From NCBI RefSeq assembly GCF_016863515.1, contig NZ_BOPA01000018.1, positions 204,842 to 268,841 on the forward strand: a stretch of DNA of 64,000 nt, read 5' to 3'. Source of the DNA: Micromonospora gifhornensis. GTDB taxonomy: Bacteria > Actinomycetota > Actinomycetes > Mycobacteriales > Micromonosporaceae. Below the pieces are notes generated by a model. The model had not been told where the DNA came from. It ran no database searches and worked only from the letters and a program-made list of their open reading frames with translations. Shown piece after piece: positions 8,618-17,704 of the stretch. The position numbers were made by a program, and so were the translations under genes. Position 1 is the first letter of the stretch. Each line of letters starts with the position of its first letter.

Positions 8618-9126
8618 TGCAGGAGCCGGAGTTGACCGATCTCGGCGGCGTTCTTCATCAACTCGGCGTTGACCCAGGCCAGCAGATGGGCCACGGTGTG
8701 CTCCGGGTCGTACGGCCACGGGAACGGCGCGACCTGGTCGAGGTCGGCGTCGGTGAGCCGGTCCAGCACGTCGTGCCACTGCGTCCGTAGCTCGTCCAGC
8801 CACTCGATGGTGGGCGTACCGTCGCCGGGCCAGTGGATCTCGGTGCGTTCGCGGGGTGGCCGGCCCTGCAGGTGGTCGAGGGCGACGCCCCACCACCAGC
8901 CGATGTGCCAGGTGAGCCAGGCGACGGTGGGCACCGGCACCGGATCGGGCTCGGTGTCGGCCCAGTCCGGCACCCACCGGCCCGCCGCGTCCCGGCGGAC
9001 CGTCCAGCAGTGCGCGACAGGCTCCCAGCGGAACTGCTCCGGCGTCAACCGTTGCAGGTGGTAGTCGAACAGCAACCAGGTCAGGTCGAACTGCCACCGC
9101 AGCAGGTCACGACGCGAGGAGGACAT
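8599..9126 (-). CDS. DinB-superfamily protein
   Basis: A 175-residue four-helix-bundle DinB-like protein. The core starts SSSRRDLLRWQFDLTWLLFDYHL and contains VAHCWTVR, TWHIGWWW and the final helix EHTVAHLLAWVNAELMKNAAEIG. The His residues in these helices are the expected metal ligands. Many members are bacillithiol/mycothiol-dependent transferases or of unknown activity; which applies here is not visible. ATG 9126 places the first helix at the normal position. It is convergent with, and overlaps by 19 bases, the SRPBCC gene at 8132-8617. Confidence 0.8.
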   Translation of the reverse strand: MSSSRRDLLRWQFDLTWLLFDYHLQRLTPEQFRWEPVAHCWTVRRDAAGRWVPDWADTEPDPVPVPTVAWLTWHIGWWWGVALDHLQGRPPRERTEIHWPGDGTPTIEWLDELRTQWHDVLDRLTDADLDQVAPFPWPYDPEHTVAHLLAWVNAELMKNAAEIGQLRLLHQADSA

Positions 9127-9184
9127 CGCCAGATCATCGCATCCGACGCCGTACCGGCCGAACGGTTTTCGGTGCACGTGCGGG

Positions 9185-12058
9185 TCATCCGGCGGTCGGC
9201 GTCCACGGCCAGGGCACGTCCCGGTGGGCCGCCTCGACCAGCAGTGACTCGATGCCGCGCAGGAACGGCTCGACGCGCTGCGCCGGGAAGTACCGGGTGT
9301 CGGCGGTGACGATCAACTCGATCCCCTCGGGCGCGTCGAGCACCTGGAGGCGGCAGCGCCACGGGAACTGATCAAGCTCGGTCAACCAGCGGAAGCGACT
9401 GTCCGCCAGCATCGCTCGCAGGCCGGCCCCGTCGGCGTCCGACTGCGCCGGGCCGACCTCGCGCAGCAGCCGGGCGTCGTTGAGATAGCAGTAGGGCGCC
9501 AGGAAGGTCCGGTGATCGTGTCCCAGGTCGGTGAAGGTGCGCTCCCACACCGCCGGGTCGTAGTAGGCGTGCCGGTAGGCGTCCAACGCCGCCCGCCCGG
9601 TCCGGGACAGCAACTCGGTGAAGCCGGGCCGGTCGGACAGGTCGAGTCGACACAACCCGATCTGGTTGAGGGTGCCGATCGCCTCGGCGTGCCCGGGCTG
9701 GAAACGGTTGTTGGCCATCACGACGATCCCGCACGTCTGCTGGCCGCCGTCGCCGGTAAGCCCGGCGGCGGTGGCCGCCAGGATCGCGTTGGCGGTGCTG
9801 GTCCGGTTGCGGGCCGCGAGCAGCCCCACCGCGTGGTGCGCCGCCGTGGACACCAGCGAGCCGCGTCGGAAGCGGGGCTCCGGTGCCGGCCCGACCGCCT
9901 CGGACAGGCTCGGCGCGAGGCCCGCGAACTGCCGCACCCAGTACGCGATCGCCCGCTGTGAGCGCCGCTGCTCGACATCGCGTTCCCGGCCGGCGAGGCC
10001 CAGCGACTGCAGGCCGGCAGCGGCGGGGGTCACGCCGGCCAGCAACGCCCGCAGGTCGCGCAGCACCAGGTCGCTGGCGTGGAAGTCGACGGTGGCGTGA
10101 CTGAAGACCACCACCACCTGCCGTACCCGGCCGTCGACGGTGACCAGCGCGGCCCGCAGCGGCCACTCGGCGACATGGTCGAACCGGGGCGTACCCAGTC
10201 GGGCGGTCAACCCGGTCGCGGCCCTTCGGCCGTCGGGGTCGTCCTCGGGTCGGAGCACCGGGTGGACGAGCACCGGCAGCCGGCCTGCGGCTGCCGCCTC
10301 CTGGTGCAGTTCGTCGTCGCGGCGGCGGAACCGGGTACGCAGCGACTCGTGCCGACTGACCAGCGCGCCGATCGCGGTGAGAGCCCGCGCGACGGTCAGC
10401 TCCACGCGGGCGGGGACGGGCAGCTGACGGGGCAGGCGCAGCGCCCGGTAACCGGCGGGGGAGTCGAACTCGTCCAGGCTGCGCCACATCGCCCGCTGTC
10501 CCCAGGTCAGCGGCGCGCTTGCGGCGCGCCCACCGTCGAACGGCGCGGAGACGACCTCCTCGCCGTCGGCGACGACCGCTACGACACCCGCCTCGGCTGC
10601 CGCGGCGGCGGCGGAAGGCGCGTCGGCGGTGGGAGGCGCGTCGGCGGTGGGAAGCGTGCCAGTGGCGGGCGGTGACCAGGGCCAGGGCACGTCGCTGTGG
10701 GCGGCGGCCACCACCAGTTCCTCCATCTCGCGCAGGTGCGTCTGCACGGCGTCCATCGCGATGTGCCGGGTGTCGGCGGTCAGCGTGATGCCCACCCCAC
10801 CGGGTTCGTCCACGACGTGGGCCAACATGTGCCAGGCCGTCTGCTCCAGCCCTTCCGTCCAGGAGAAGGTGCTGGTGGCCACGGCGGCCCGAAGGTCGGC
10901 GGGCGTCGCCACCGGTGGTGTCCCGCCACCACCGACCGACAGCCGTACGTCGTTGAAGTAGTAGTGCGGCCCGAACATCGAGTCGAAGTCGATGCCCTGC
11001 TCCTCGAAGGTCGCACGCAGCGAGGCCGAGTGGTAGTACGCGTGCCGCAGGCCGTTGAGCGAGGCGATCCAGACGCGGGAGAGCAGTTCGGTGAAATCGG
11101 GCCGGCCGGTCAGGTCCACCACGCAGAAGCCGACCTGACCCAGGTTCGCCACGGCATTTGCGTACTCGGTGCGGAACCGGTTGTGCGCCATGGGATACAG
11201 ACCGACAAGCGTACGGCCGCTGTGTCGGGCGGCGACCGCGTGATAGGCGGCCAGCAGCACCGCGGAGGCGCTGACCCGGTGCCGGGCGGCGACCATCCGG
11301 GCGGCCGTGTCGATGGCGGCGGAGACCAGCACGCCGCGCCGCGCCGGCGGGTCGAGCCCCGGGCCGGTCGCCTCCCACGGCTCCTGCGGCAGCCGCCGGT
11401 ATTCCCGCAGCCAGTACGCCGCCGCCCGCTCGGACCGTCGGCGGTCCGGGCCGTGCTGGAACCGGGCCACGTCGGTCGACTGCGGGCCGGGTGGGGTGGG
11501 CAGCCGTCCGCGCAGCAACAGCAGCCGAAGATCACGCATCACCACCTCGGCGGCGTGGGCGTCCACCGTGGTGTGACTGAACACCAGCACGACCTGGCGT
11601 ACCCGGTCGTCCACCGTCACGAGCGCCACCCGCAGCGGCCACTCGGCAGCGTGGTCGAACGCGACGTCGGCGAGCCGCTCGGCGGCCGCCCGGGCCGCCT
11701 CGGCACCGTCACCCACCCCGGCGCAGAGCAGCACCGGCAGCACCCCGGTGCCCGCCACCTCCTGCCGTGGCTCGCCGTCGACAAGCGGCAGCCGGGTGCG
11801 CAGCGCGGCGTGCCGGCTGACCAGCGCACCCACCGCCCGCAGCGCGGTGGGCATGTCGGTCGCGGCCCGCGCCGAGACACCGACGGTACGCCGCAGATTG
11901 AGGAAACGGTGGTTCGAGCCGAACCGGCTGATCGAGCGCCAGAGCACCTGCTGCGCCCAGGTCAGCGGCGCCGTGGTGGCTCCGGCACCGCTGAACTCGG
12001 CGGGTGCCAGGGGCTCCGAGGCCCACTCGACCGGAATGACGACGTCCGTGAATGGCAT
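9185..12058 (-). CDS. Stand-alone tandem condensation-like (C-C) protein of the NRPS locus
   Basis: A 957-residue protein made of two homologous halves of about 470 residues, each resembling an NRPS condensation domain, with no adenylation or carrier domain. Each half begins with a (A)PLTW(A/G)Q motif, continues through RHxxLRTR and ends with the same DVPWPW signature; an Ala-rich linker (about residues 495-540) joins them. The HHxxxDG motif is SHTTVDA in half one (His162) and SHATVDF in half two (His654). The second, catalytic His and the Asp are kept but the first His and the Gly are lost. ATG 12058 is chosen by alignment to domain start; an in-frame ATG at 12172 is possible. It is divergent from the NRPS-MFS gene and probably acts with it, for example as an acyl- or peptidyl-transferase. 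The function is inference. Confidence 0.8.
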   Translation of the reverse strand: MPFTDVVIPVEWASEPLAPAEFSGAGATTAPLTWAQQVLWRSISRFGSNHRFLNLRRTVGVSARAATDMPTALRAVGALVSRHAALRTRLPLVDGEPRQEVAGTGVLPVLLCAGVGDGAEAARAAAERLADVAFDHAAEWPLRVALVTVDDRVRQVVLVFSHTTVDAHAAEVVMRDLRLLLLRGRLPTPPGPQSTDVARFQHGPDRRRSERAAAYWLREYRRLPQEPWEATGPGLDPPARRGVLVSAAIDTAARMVAARHRVSASAVLLAAYHAVAARHSGRTLVGLYPMAHNRFRTEYANAVANLGQVGFCVVDLTGRPDFTELLSRVWIASLNGLRHAYYHSASLRATFEEQGIDFDSMFGPHYYFNDVRLSVGGGGTPPVATPADLRAAVATSTFSWTEGLEQTAWHMLAHVVDEPGGVGITLTADTRHIAMDAVQTHLREMEELVVAAAHSDVPWPWSPPATGTLPTADAPPTADAPSAAAAAAEAGVVAVVADGEEVVSAPFDGGRAASAPLTWGQRAMWRSLDEFDSPAGYRALRLPRQLPVPARVELTVARALTAIGALVSRHESLRTRFRRRDDELHQEAAAAGRLPVLVHPVLRPEDDPDGRRAATGLTARLGTPRFDHVAEWPLRAALVTVDGRVRQVVVVFSHATVDFHASDLVLRDLRALLAGVTPAAAGLQSLGLAGRERDVEQRRSQRAIAYWVRQFAGLAPSLSEAVGPAPEPRFRRGSLVSTAAHHAVGLLAARNRTSTANAILAATAAGLTGDGGQQTCGIVVMANNRFQPGHAEAIGTLNQIGLCRLDLSDRPGFTELLSRTGRAALDAYRHAYYDPAVWERTFTDLGHDHRTFLAPYCYLNDARLLREVGPAQSDADGAGLRAMLADSRFRWLTELDQFPWRCRLQVLDAPEGIELIVTADTRYFPAQRVEPFLRGIESLLVEAAHRDVPWPWTPTAG

Positions 12059-12195
12059 TCCCGACCGTAGACCGGGCCGTACGGGTGCCGGATCGATCGA
12101 TCGAGTCTTACACAGTGGACCGATCAGCCGATCCGCGCTGTTGGATGCGCCGTGCACACTACTGACTCCCATCCGTCATCGGAGTGAGGCGCTGC
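12059..12195. promoter_or_regulatory. Divergent promoter region of the NRPS locus
   Basis: This 137-bp gap between the tandem-C gene (minus) and the NRPS-MFS gene (plus) must hold both promoters. It contains GATCGATCGATC (12091-12102), a self-complementary run, and two further CCGATC-type repeats near 12118-12133. No clear -35/-10 pair could be picked out. Confidence 0.3.
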
Positions 12196-15100
12196 GTGAC
12201 GAACGTTGACGCGCCGGCCTGGAGTCGTACCGACTCGCCGGAATCATGCCGATCCACCGATCGGCCGCGTCTGTCGTTCGCCCAGGAACGGATCTGGTTC
12301 ACCGAACAGCTGAGCCCGGGCACCGCCGCCTACGTCATCTACGCCACGGTGCGGCTGCACGGAGCGTTGGACATCGATCTGCTCCGGGCCGCCCTCGACG
12401 CCACCGCCGCCCGGCACGACAGCCTGCGGATGCGGTTCACCGAGAACGCCGACGGCGAACCGGTCGTGCAGGTGCTGCCCGAGGTCCGCGTACCGGTCAC
12501 GGTCGCCGCCGCCGAATCCGACCAGGCCGCCCGGGAACTCGTCACCGCAGCCGTCGACACCCCATTCGACCTGGCCGCCGCGCCGCTGCTGCGGGCCCTG
12601 GTGGTGCGGATCGACGACGAACAGCAGCTGCTGCATCTGGCGATGCACCACATCGTCAGCGACGGCTGGTCACTTGACATCCTGCTCGGCGAGGTCGCCG
12701 CCACCTACGGCGCGCTGCGTGACGGCGGCACCGCCCCGGCAGCCCCGACGACCGGTTACCTCGACTACGCCGCCTGGCAGCGGGCCCGACTGGACGGCCC
12801 GGCCAGCGGCGACGGCTTCGCCTACTGGCGTACGGCGTTGGCCGACGTGCCGCCGCTGGACCTGCCCACCGACCGGCCCCGACCGGCCGTGCTGGCGTAC
12901 GCCGGCGGCACCCACCGCTTCGCCTTCGACGCCGACCTGACCGACGGGCTGCGTCGACTCAGCCGGGCCCACCGCAGCACCCTGTACATGACGCTGCTCG
13001 CCGGCCTGCAGGCCGTGCTGTTCCGCTACAGCGGCCAGCGGGATTTCGCCATCGGCTCGCCGGTCGCCGGCCGGGTCGTGCCGGAGCTGGAACGGCTCGT
13101 CGGCCTGTTCGTCAACACCCTCGCCCTGCGCGCCGACCTGTCGCCGACCGCCACCGGCCCGGACACACCCGCCACCGAACCCAGCTTCGCGGCCCTGCTC
13201 AGGCGCACCCGCGGCACCGTCGTGCGGGCGCTGGCCCACCAGGAGATCCCGTTCGAGCGGCTGGTCGCCGACCTCAACGTGGCGCGCGACGTGAGTCGTA
13301 CCCCCGTCTTCCAGGTGCTGTTCACCCTGCAGAACTACGACCAGGGCGGCAGCGGTTGGCCGCCCGGGCTGCGCGCCGAGGGGGTGGGCACGGACGCCTC
13401 GACCGCCCGTTTCGACCTGTCGCTGTACGTCGGCGAGAGCGTCGACGGGCTGCGCGGCATGTTCGTCTACAACACCGACCTGTTCGACGCCGCCACCGTA
13501 CGGCGACTGGCGGCCAGCTTCGAGACGTTGCTGCGCGGCGCGGTCGCCGCACCGGACCGCCCGGTGGTCGACCTCGACCTGCTCGACCCGACCGAGCGGG
13601 ACGGCACCCTGGCGCTGGGTCGACCCGAGGTCGACGACACCACAGGCGTCACCGGCGGCGCGACGACCCTGGCCGACCTGATCGACCGGCACGTCGCCGC
13701 CACCCCCGACGCCCCGGCGGTGGTCGGTGAACAGTCGCAGACGCTCACCTACCGGGAGCTGGACCGGCGGGCCAACCAGCTCGCCGGCTGGCTGCGCGGG
13801 CGGGGCGTCGGCCCCGACACCCTGGTCGGGGTGCTGCTGGAACAGTCCGTGGAACTGGCCGCCACCCTGCTCGGGGTGCTCCGCGCCGGCGGGGCCTACC
13901 TGCCGCTGGATCCGGAGCAGCCGGCCGCCCGGCTGGGCCTGATGCTCGCCGATGCCCGCCCGAGCATCGTGTTGACAAGCGCCGACCTGCGGGACCTGCT
14001 GCCGGCCGAGCTGCCCACGGCCTGCCTGGACGAGATTGCCGCCGAGGTCGCCGCCGGCCCGGACACCGCGCCCGTGGCCACCGCGACCGGTGACAACCTG
14101 GCCTACGTCATCTACACCTCCGGCTCCACCGGCACCCCGAAGGGGGTGGCGGTGGCCCACCGGCAGGTGCTGCGGTACCTCGACGGGGTCGCCGACCGGT
14201 TCGCCATCGTCCCGGCCGCCCGGTACGGACTGTTGCAGTCGATGTCCTTCGACTTCAGCGTCACCGTCTTCTATCTGGCGCTGGCCACCGGAGGTGCGGT
14301 GCACCTGCTGCCCCGCCGGTGCACCGGCACGGAACTCGCCGAGCGGCTGCGGGCCCGGCACATCGACTACCTGAAGATCACCCCGTCGCACCTGACGGCG
14401 CTCACCGCCGACGCCGAACCGGGTGACCTGCTGCCGGCCCGCGCGCTGATCCTCGGCGGCGAGGCATCCGACCTGGAGCGGATCGCCCCGCTCGCGGCCG
14501 GGCCGGCCCGGATCTTCAACCACTACGGCCCCACCGAGGCCACCGTCGGCGTGAGCACCTACGAGGTACCCGCCACCGAGACCGGTACCGGTGCGGTGCC
14601 GATCGGGCGGCCCCTGCCACACGCCCGGGTCTACCTGCTCGACGAGCGGATGCGCCCGGTGCCGGTCGGGGTGCCCGGCGAGCTGTACCTCGGCGGTGAC
14701 CGGCTGGCCCGCGGCTACCTGAACAGGCCCGAGCTGACCGCGCAACGCTTCCTGCCCGACCCGTACGGCCCACCCGGCGCCCGCCTCTACCGCACCGGCG
14801 ACCTGGCCCGCTGGCGCAACGACGGGCAGCTGATGTTCCTCGGCCGACGCGACCACCAGGTGAAGATCCGCGGCTACCGGGTCGAGTTGGGGGAGATCGA
14901 GGCCGCCCTGCGGGACTGCCCCGAGATCCGGCAGGCGGCCGTGCTGCTGCGCGACGACCGGCTGGTCGCCTACCTGGAACCAGCCACCGAGACGGATCCG
15001 CCTCAGCCGGCGCAGGTACGCCGCCGGCTCGCCGAACGGCTGCCCGAACACATGCTGCCCAGCCGCTGGGTGCTGCTGGACCGGCTGCCGTTGCAGGACC

Positions 15101-17703
15101 ACGGCAAGGTGGACCGGCGCGCCCTGCCCGCGCCGACCGACCAACCGACCGGCGATGCCGAGCAGGTGGCGCCGGACGGACCGGTGGAGACCCTGATCGC
15201 CGGGATCTGGCAGGCGGTGCTCGGAGTCGCGCAGGTCGGCGCCGGCGACGACTTCTTCGACCTGGGCGGGCACTCGCTGCTGGCCACCCAGGTGGTGGCC
15301 CGGCTACGACGGGAGCTGCCCGAGGTGCTCGGCGCCGTCGCACCGACGGTCAGCGTGATGGACCTGTTCCGCCACCGCACCGTACGCGAACTGGCGCACC
15401 TGGTCGGCGGCGACGCGGCCGGCAGCAGCGGGCTGCTGTACGAGCTGACCCCGCCGGTGCCCGCCGCGCAGCGCGTCGCCACCCTGGTCTGCGTCCCGTA
15501 CGGCGGCGGTAGCGCCGTGGTGTACCAGCCGCTGGCCGACGCGCTGCCCCCCGGACACCGACTGCTGTCGGTGGCCGTACCCGGACACGACATCGGCGTC
15601 GCCGACGACCCCGCGCCCATCGACGAGGTCGCCGCCGACGTCGTCGCGGAGATCCTGGACCGGGTCAGCGGCCCGCTGATCCTCTACGGACACTGCGGAC
15701 CGGGTGGGGCCCTGGTGGTGGAGGTGGCCCGGCGGCTGGAGGCCGTCGGCCGGGAGTTGCAGGCGGTGTACCTCGGCGCGGTCTTCCCCTTCGGTCGACC
15801 CGCCGGCGGCCTGCTCGGGCCGTTGCTGCGCCTGCGGCTGGCGGAACGGCTGCGCAGCGACCGGATCTACCGCACCTGGCTGCAGGCGCAGGGCACCAAC
15901 ATCGGTCAGCTCGCGCCCGACGAGGTGCGGTTCCTGATCCGGGCGATGCGCCACGACGCCGAGGTCTCCGAGGAGTACTTCACCGAGCTGATGCGCCAGC
16001 GGGTGACACCACTGCGCGCACCGATCATCTCGGTGGTGGGGGAGCGGGACCGGGGCACCGAGTTCCACGAGGAGCGCTACCGCGAGTGGCACTTCCTCAG
16101 CGACCGCACCGCGCTCGCCGTGATCGACGAGGGCGGCCACTACTTCCTCAAGTACCGGGCCGTCGAACTGGCCGAGATCGTCACCGACGTGCACCGGCGC
16201 ATCGACACCCCCGGCCCGGCGGCCGTCGAGACCTTCACCGTGGTCGACCCCGAGCCGGCCTGGCAGTTGGCCGCCGTCTCCGACCGTGGCGCCGAACCGT
16301 CACCGACCGGCCGGAGCCGGACGGACACCGCACCACCACCGAGCATGCGGCGCTTCGGCCTGGTCGCCGCCGGGCAGATCACCTCCGGCCTGGGCACCGC
16401 GCTCACCACCTTCGCCGTACCACTGTGGATCTACACGCAGACCGGCTCCCTCGCCCGGTTCGCGCTCTTCGCCGTACTGGCGCTGCTGCCCGGCCTGCTC
16501 ATCGCGCCGCTGGCCGGCGCGCTGATCGACCGGTTCAGCCGGCGAGCCGTCCTGCTGACCGCCTGCGTCGCCGCCGGCGGCGGCAACGCCGCACTTGCCG
16601 TCCTGGTGCTCCTCGACCGGGTCGAGATCTGGCACTTCTACCCGTTCACCGCCTGGCTGTCGGTGGCGCTGGCCTTCCAACGCCTCGCCTTCGTCTCGGC
16701 GGTGCCGCAACTGGTGCCCAAACGGTTCCTCGGCCACGCCAACGGCCTGGCCCAGACCGCCGTCGGCCTCACCCAGTTCGTGGTGCCGCTGGCGGCCGTG
16801 GCCCTGCTCCAAGCCGTCGGACTGCGCGGCATCCTCCTGGTCGACGTGGCCTGCTACCTCTTCGCCATCACGGTGCTGGCAGTGGTGAAGTTCCCCCGCA
16901 CCCTGGCCCTGCAACGCCGCGAGAGCATCGGCGCGGAGATCCTCGCCGGCCTGCGGTACGCGCTGCGCCGCCGGGAGTTCCGGGCCATGCTGACCTTCTT
17001 CGCGGCACTGAACCTCTTCCTCTTCCCGGTGCTGTTCCTGCTCTCCCCGCTGGTGCTCGGCTTCGCCGACCTCGACGAGGTCGCACAGGTCGCCCTCACC
17101 GGCGGGATCGGCGCGGCCACCGGCGGTCTGGTGATGCTGGTCTGGGGTGGCCCTCGGCACCGCCGGATGCGCGCGGTGCTGCTGGGCACCCTCGGCATCG
17201 CGGTGGCCGCCATGCTGACCGGACTGCGCCCCAACCTGGCGCTGATCGCCGCCGGCGCCTTCGGCATGTACGCGTCCCTGGCCATCGTCAACGGCGTCTA
17301 CGCCACGATCATCCAGACCAAGGTGCCGCCGCGCGTGCACGGCCGGGTCTTCGCGCTCAACCAGATGGTCGCGCAGTCCACCCTGCCGCTGGGCTGGGGT
17401 CTGATCGCCCCGGCCGCCGCCCGGATCACCGAGCCGATGCTGCTCGCCGACGGCGTGCTGGCCGGCACCGTCGGCGTGGTTCTCGGCGTCGGCCCGGGAC
17501 GCGGCCACGGCCTGCTCTACGTGCTGTTCGGGCTCTGCATCGCGATCACGGCGCTGGTCGCGCTTGTCACGCCGGTGCTCGCCCGCTTCGACGACCAGGT
17601 GCCCGACGCACCGCCGGACGACCTGGTCGGCATCGAGGAACGCCAGGCCCGGGCCGCCGGCATGGCGACCAGCCCGGTACCGGCCGGCCGGAAGGCGGCC
17701 TGA
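12196..17703 (+). CDS. NRPS C-A-T-TE module fused to an MFS transporter
   Basis: A 1835-residue polypeptide from GTG 12196 (GGAGTGAGG upstream). Order: condensation domain (about 15-445, intact HHIVSDG at 151-157); adenylation domain (about 470-975, YTSGSTGTPKG near 640); carrier domain (LGGHSLL, phosphopantetheine Ser1027); thioesterase (about 1085-1330) with GHCGPGG, Cys1167 replacing the usual Ser, and His1315 in GGHYFLK; then a 12-helix MFS permease (about 1384-1800, MFS_3/EntS-like). The A-domain code, aligned by hand to GrsA numbering, reads D-F-T-K-I-G-H-V-G-K, one change from the aspartate code, so Asp is predicted. The TE-MFS linker has no stop codon and no ribosome site at its internal ATG, so this looks like a real fusion. 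It probably assembles, releases and exports the product. Confidence 0.92.
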   Translation: MTNVDAPAWSRTDSPESCRSTDRPRLSFAQERIWFTEQLSPGTAAYVIYATVRLHGALDIDLLRAALDATAARHDSLRMRFTENADGEPVVQVLPEVRVPVTVAAAESDQAARELVTAAVDTPFDLAAAPLLRALVVRIDDEQQLLHLAMHHIVSDGWSLDILLGEVAATYGALRDGGTAPAAPTTGYLDYAAWQRARLDGPASGDGFAYWRTALADVPPLDLPTDRPRPAVLAYAGGTHRFAFDADLTDGLRRLSRAHRSTLYMTLLAGLQAVLFRYSGQRDFAIGSPVAGRVVPELERLVGLFVNTLALRADLSPTATGPDTPATEPSFAALLRRTRGTVVRALAHQEIPFERLVADLNVARDVSRTPVFQVLFTLQNYDQGGSGWPPGLRAEGVGTDASTARFDLSLYVGESVDGLRGMFVYNTDLFDAATVRRLAASFETLLRGAVAAPDRPVVDLDLLDPTERDGTLALGRPEVDDTTGVTGGATTLADLIDRHVAATPDAPAVVGEQSQTLTYRELDRRANQLAGWLRGRGVGPDTLVGVLLEQSVELAATLLGVLRAGGAYLPLDPEQPAARLGLMLADARPSIVLTSADLRDLLPAELPTACLDEIAAEVAAGPDTAPVATATGDNLAYVIYTSGSTGTPKGVAVAHRQVLRYLDGVADRFAIVPAARYGLLQSMSFDFSVTVFYLALATGGAVHLLPRRCTGTELAERLRARHIDYLKITPSHLTALTADAEPGDLLPARALILGGEASDLERIAPLAAGPARIFNHYGPTEATVGVSTYEVPATETGTGAVPIGRPLPHARVYLLDERMRPVPVGVPGELYLGGDRLARGYLNRPELTAQRFLPDPYGPPGARLYRTGDLARWRNDGQLMFLGRRDHQVKIRGYRVELGEIEAALRDCPEIRQAAVLLRDDRLVAYLEPATETDPPQPAQVRRRLAERLPEHMLPSRWVLLDRLPLQDHGKVDRRALPAPTDQPTGDAEQVAPDGPVETLIAGIWQAVLGVAQVGAGDDFFDLGGHSLLATQVVARLRRELPEVLGAVAPTVSVMDLFRHRTVRELAHLVGGDAAGSSGLLYELTPPVPAAQRVATLVCVPYGGGSAVVYQPLADALPPGHRLLSVAVPGHDIGVADDPAPIDEVAADVVAEILDRVSGPLILYGHCGPGGALVVEVARRLEAVGRELQAVYLGAVFPFGRPAGGLLGPLLRLRLAERLRSDRIYRTWLQAQGTNIGQLAPDEVRFLIRAMRHDAEVSEEYFTELMRQRVTPLRAPIISVVGERDRGTEFHEERYREWHFLSDRTALAVIDEGGHYFLKYRAVELAEIVTDVHRRIDTPGPAAVETFTVVDPEPAWQLAAVSDRGAEPSPTGRSRTDTAPPPSMRRFGLVAAGQITSGLGTALTTFAVPLWIYTQTGSLARFALFAVLALLPGLLIAPLAGALIDRFSRRAVLLTACVAAGGGNAALAVLVLLDRVEIWHFYPFTAWLSVALAFQRLAFVSAVPQLVPKRFLGHANGLAQTAVGLTQFVVPLAAVALLQAVGLRGILLVDVACYLFAITVLAVVKFPRTLALQRRESIGAEILAGLRYALRRREFRAMLTFFAALNLFLFPVLFLLSPLVLGFADLDEVAQVALTGGIGAATGGLVMLVWGGPRHRRMRAVLLGTLGIAVAAMLTGLRPNLALIAAGAFGMYASLAIVNGVYATIIQTKVPPRVHGRVFALNQMVAQSTLPLGWGLIAPAAARITEPMLLADGVLAGTVGVVLGVGPGRGHGLLYVLFGLCIAITALVALVTPVLARFDDQVPDAPPDDLVGIEERQARAAGMATSPVPAGRKAA

Positions 17704-17704
17704 G

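Noticed and set aside
9372..11378. Second minus-strand frame of 668 codons within the tandem condensation gene
   Set aside because: Arg-rich, out of frame with the conserved motifs SHTTVDA and SHATVDF; shadow frame.
12091..12133. GATCGATC runs as a replication-type or DnaA-linked element
   Set aside because: Short, common in GC-rich GATC-containing DNA, and no DnaA boxes are nearby.
12670..15273. Long minus-strand open frame opposite the NRPS C-A region
   Set aside because: Low-complexity Gly/Val/Gln composition and no ribosome site; antisense shadow of the NRPS gene.
16345..17703. Separate MFS gene starting at the internal ATG 16345
   Set aside because: No Shine-Dalgarno precedes it and the frame is continuous from the thioesterase; a fusion is the simpler reading.
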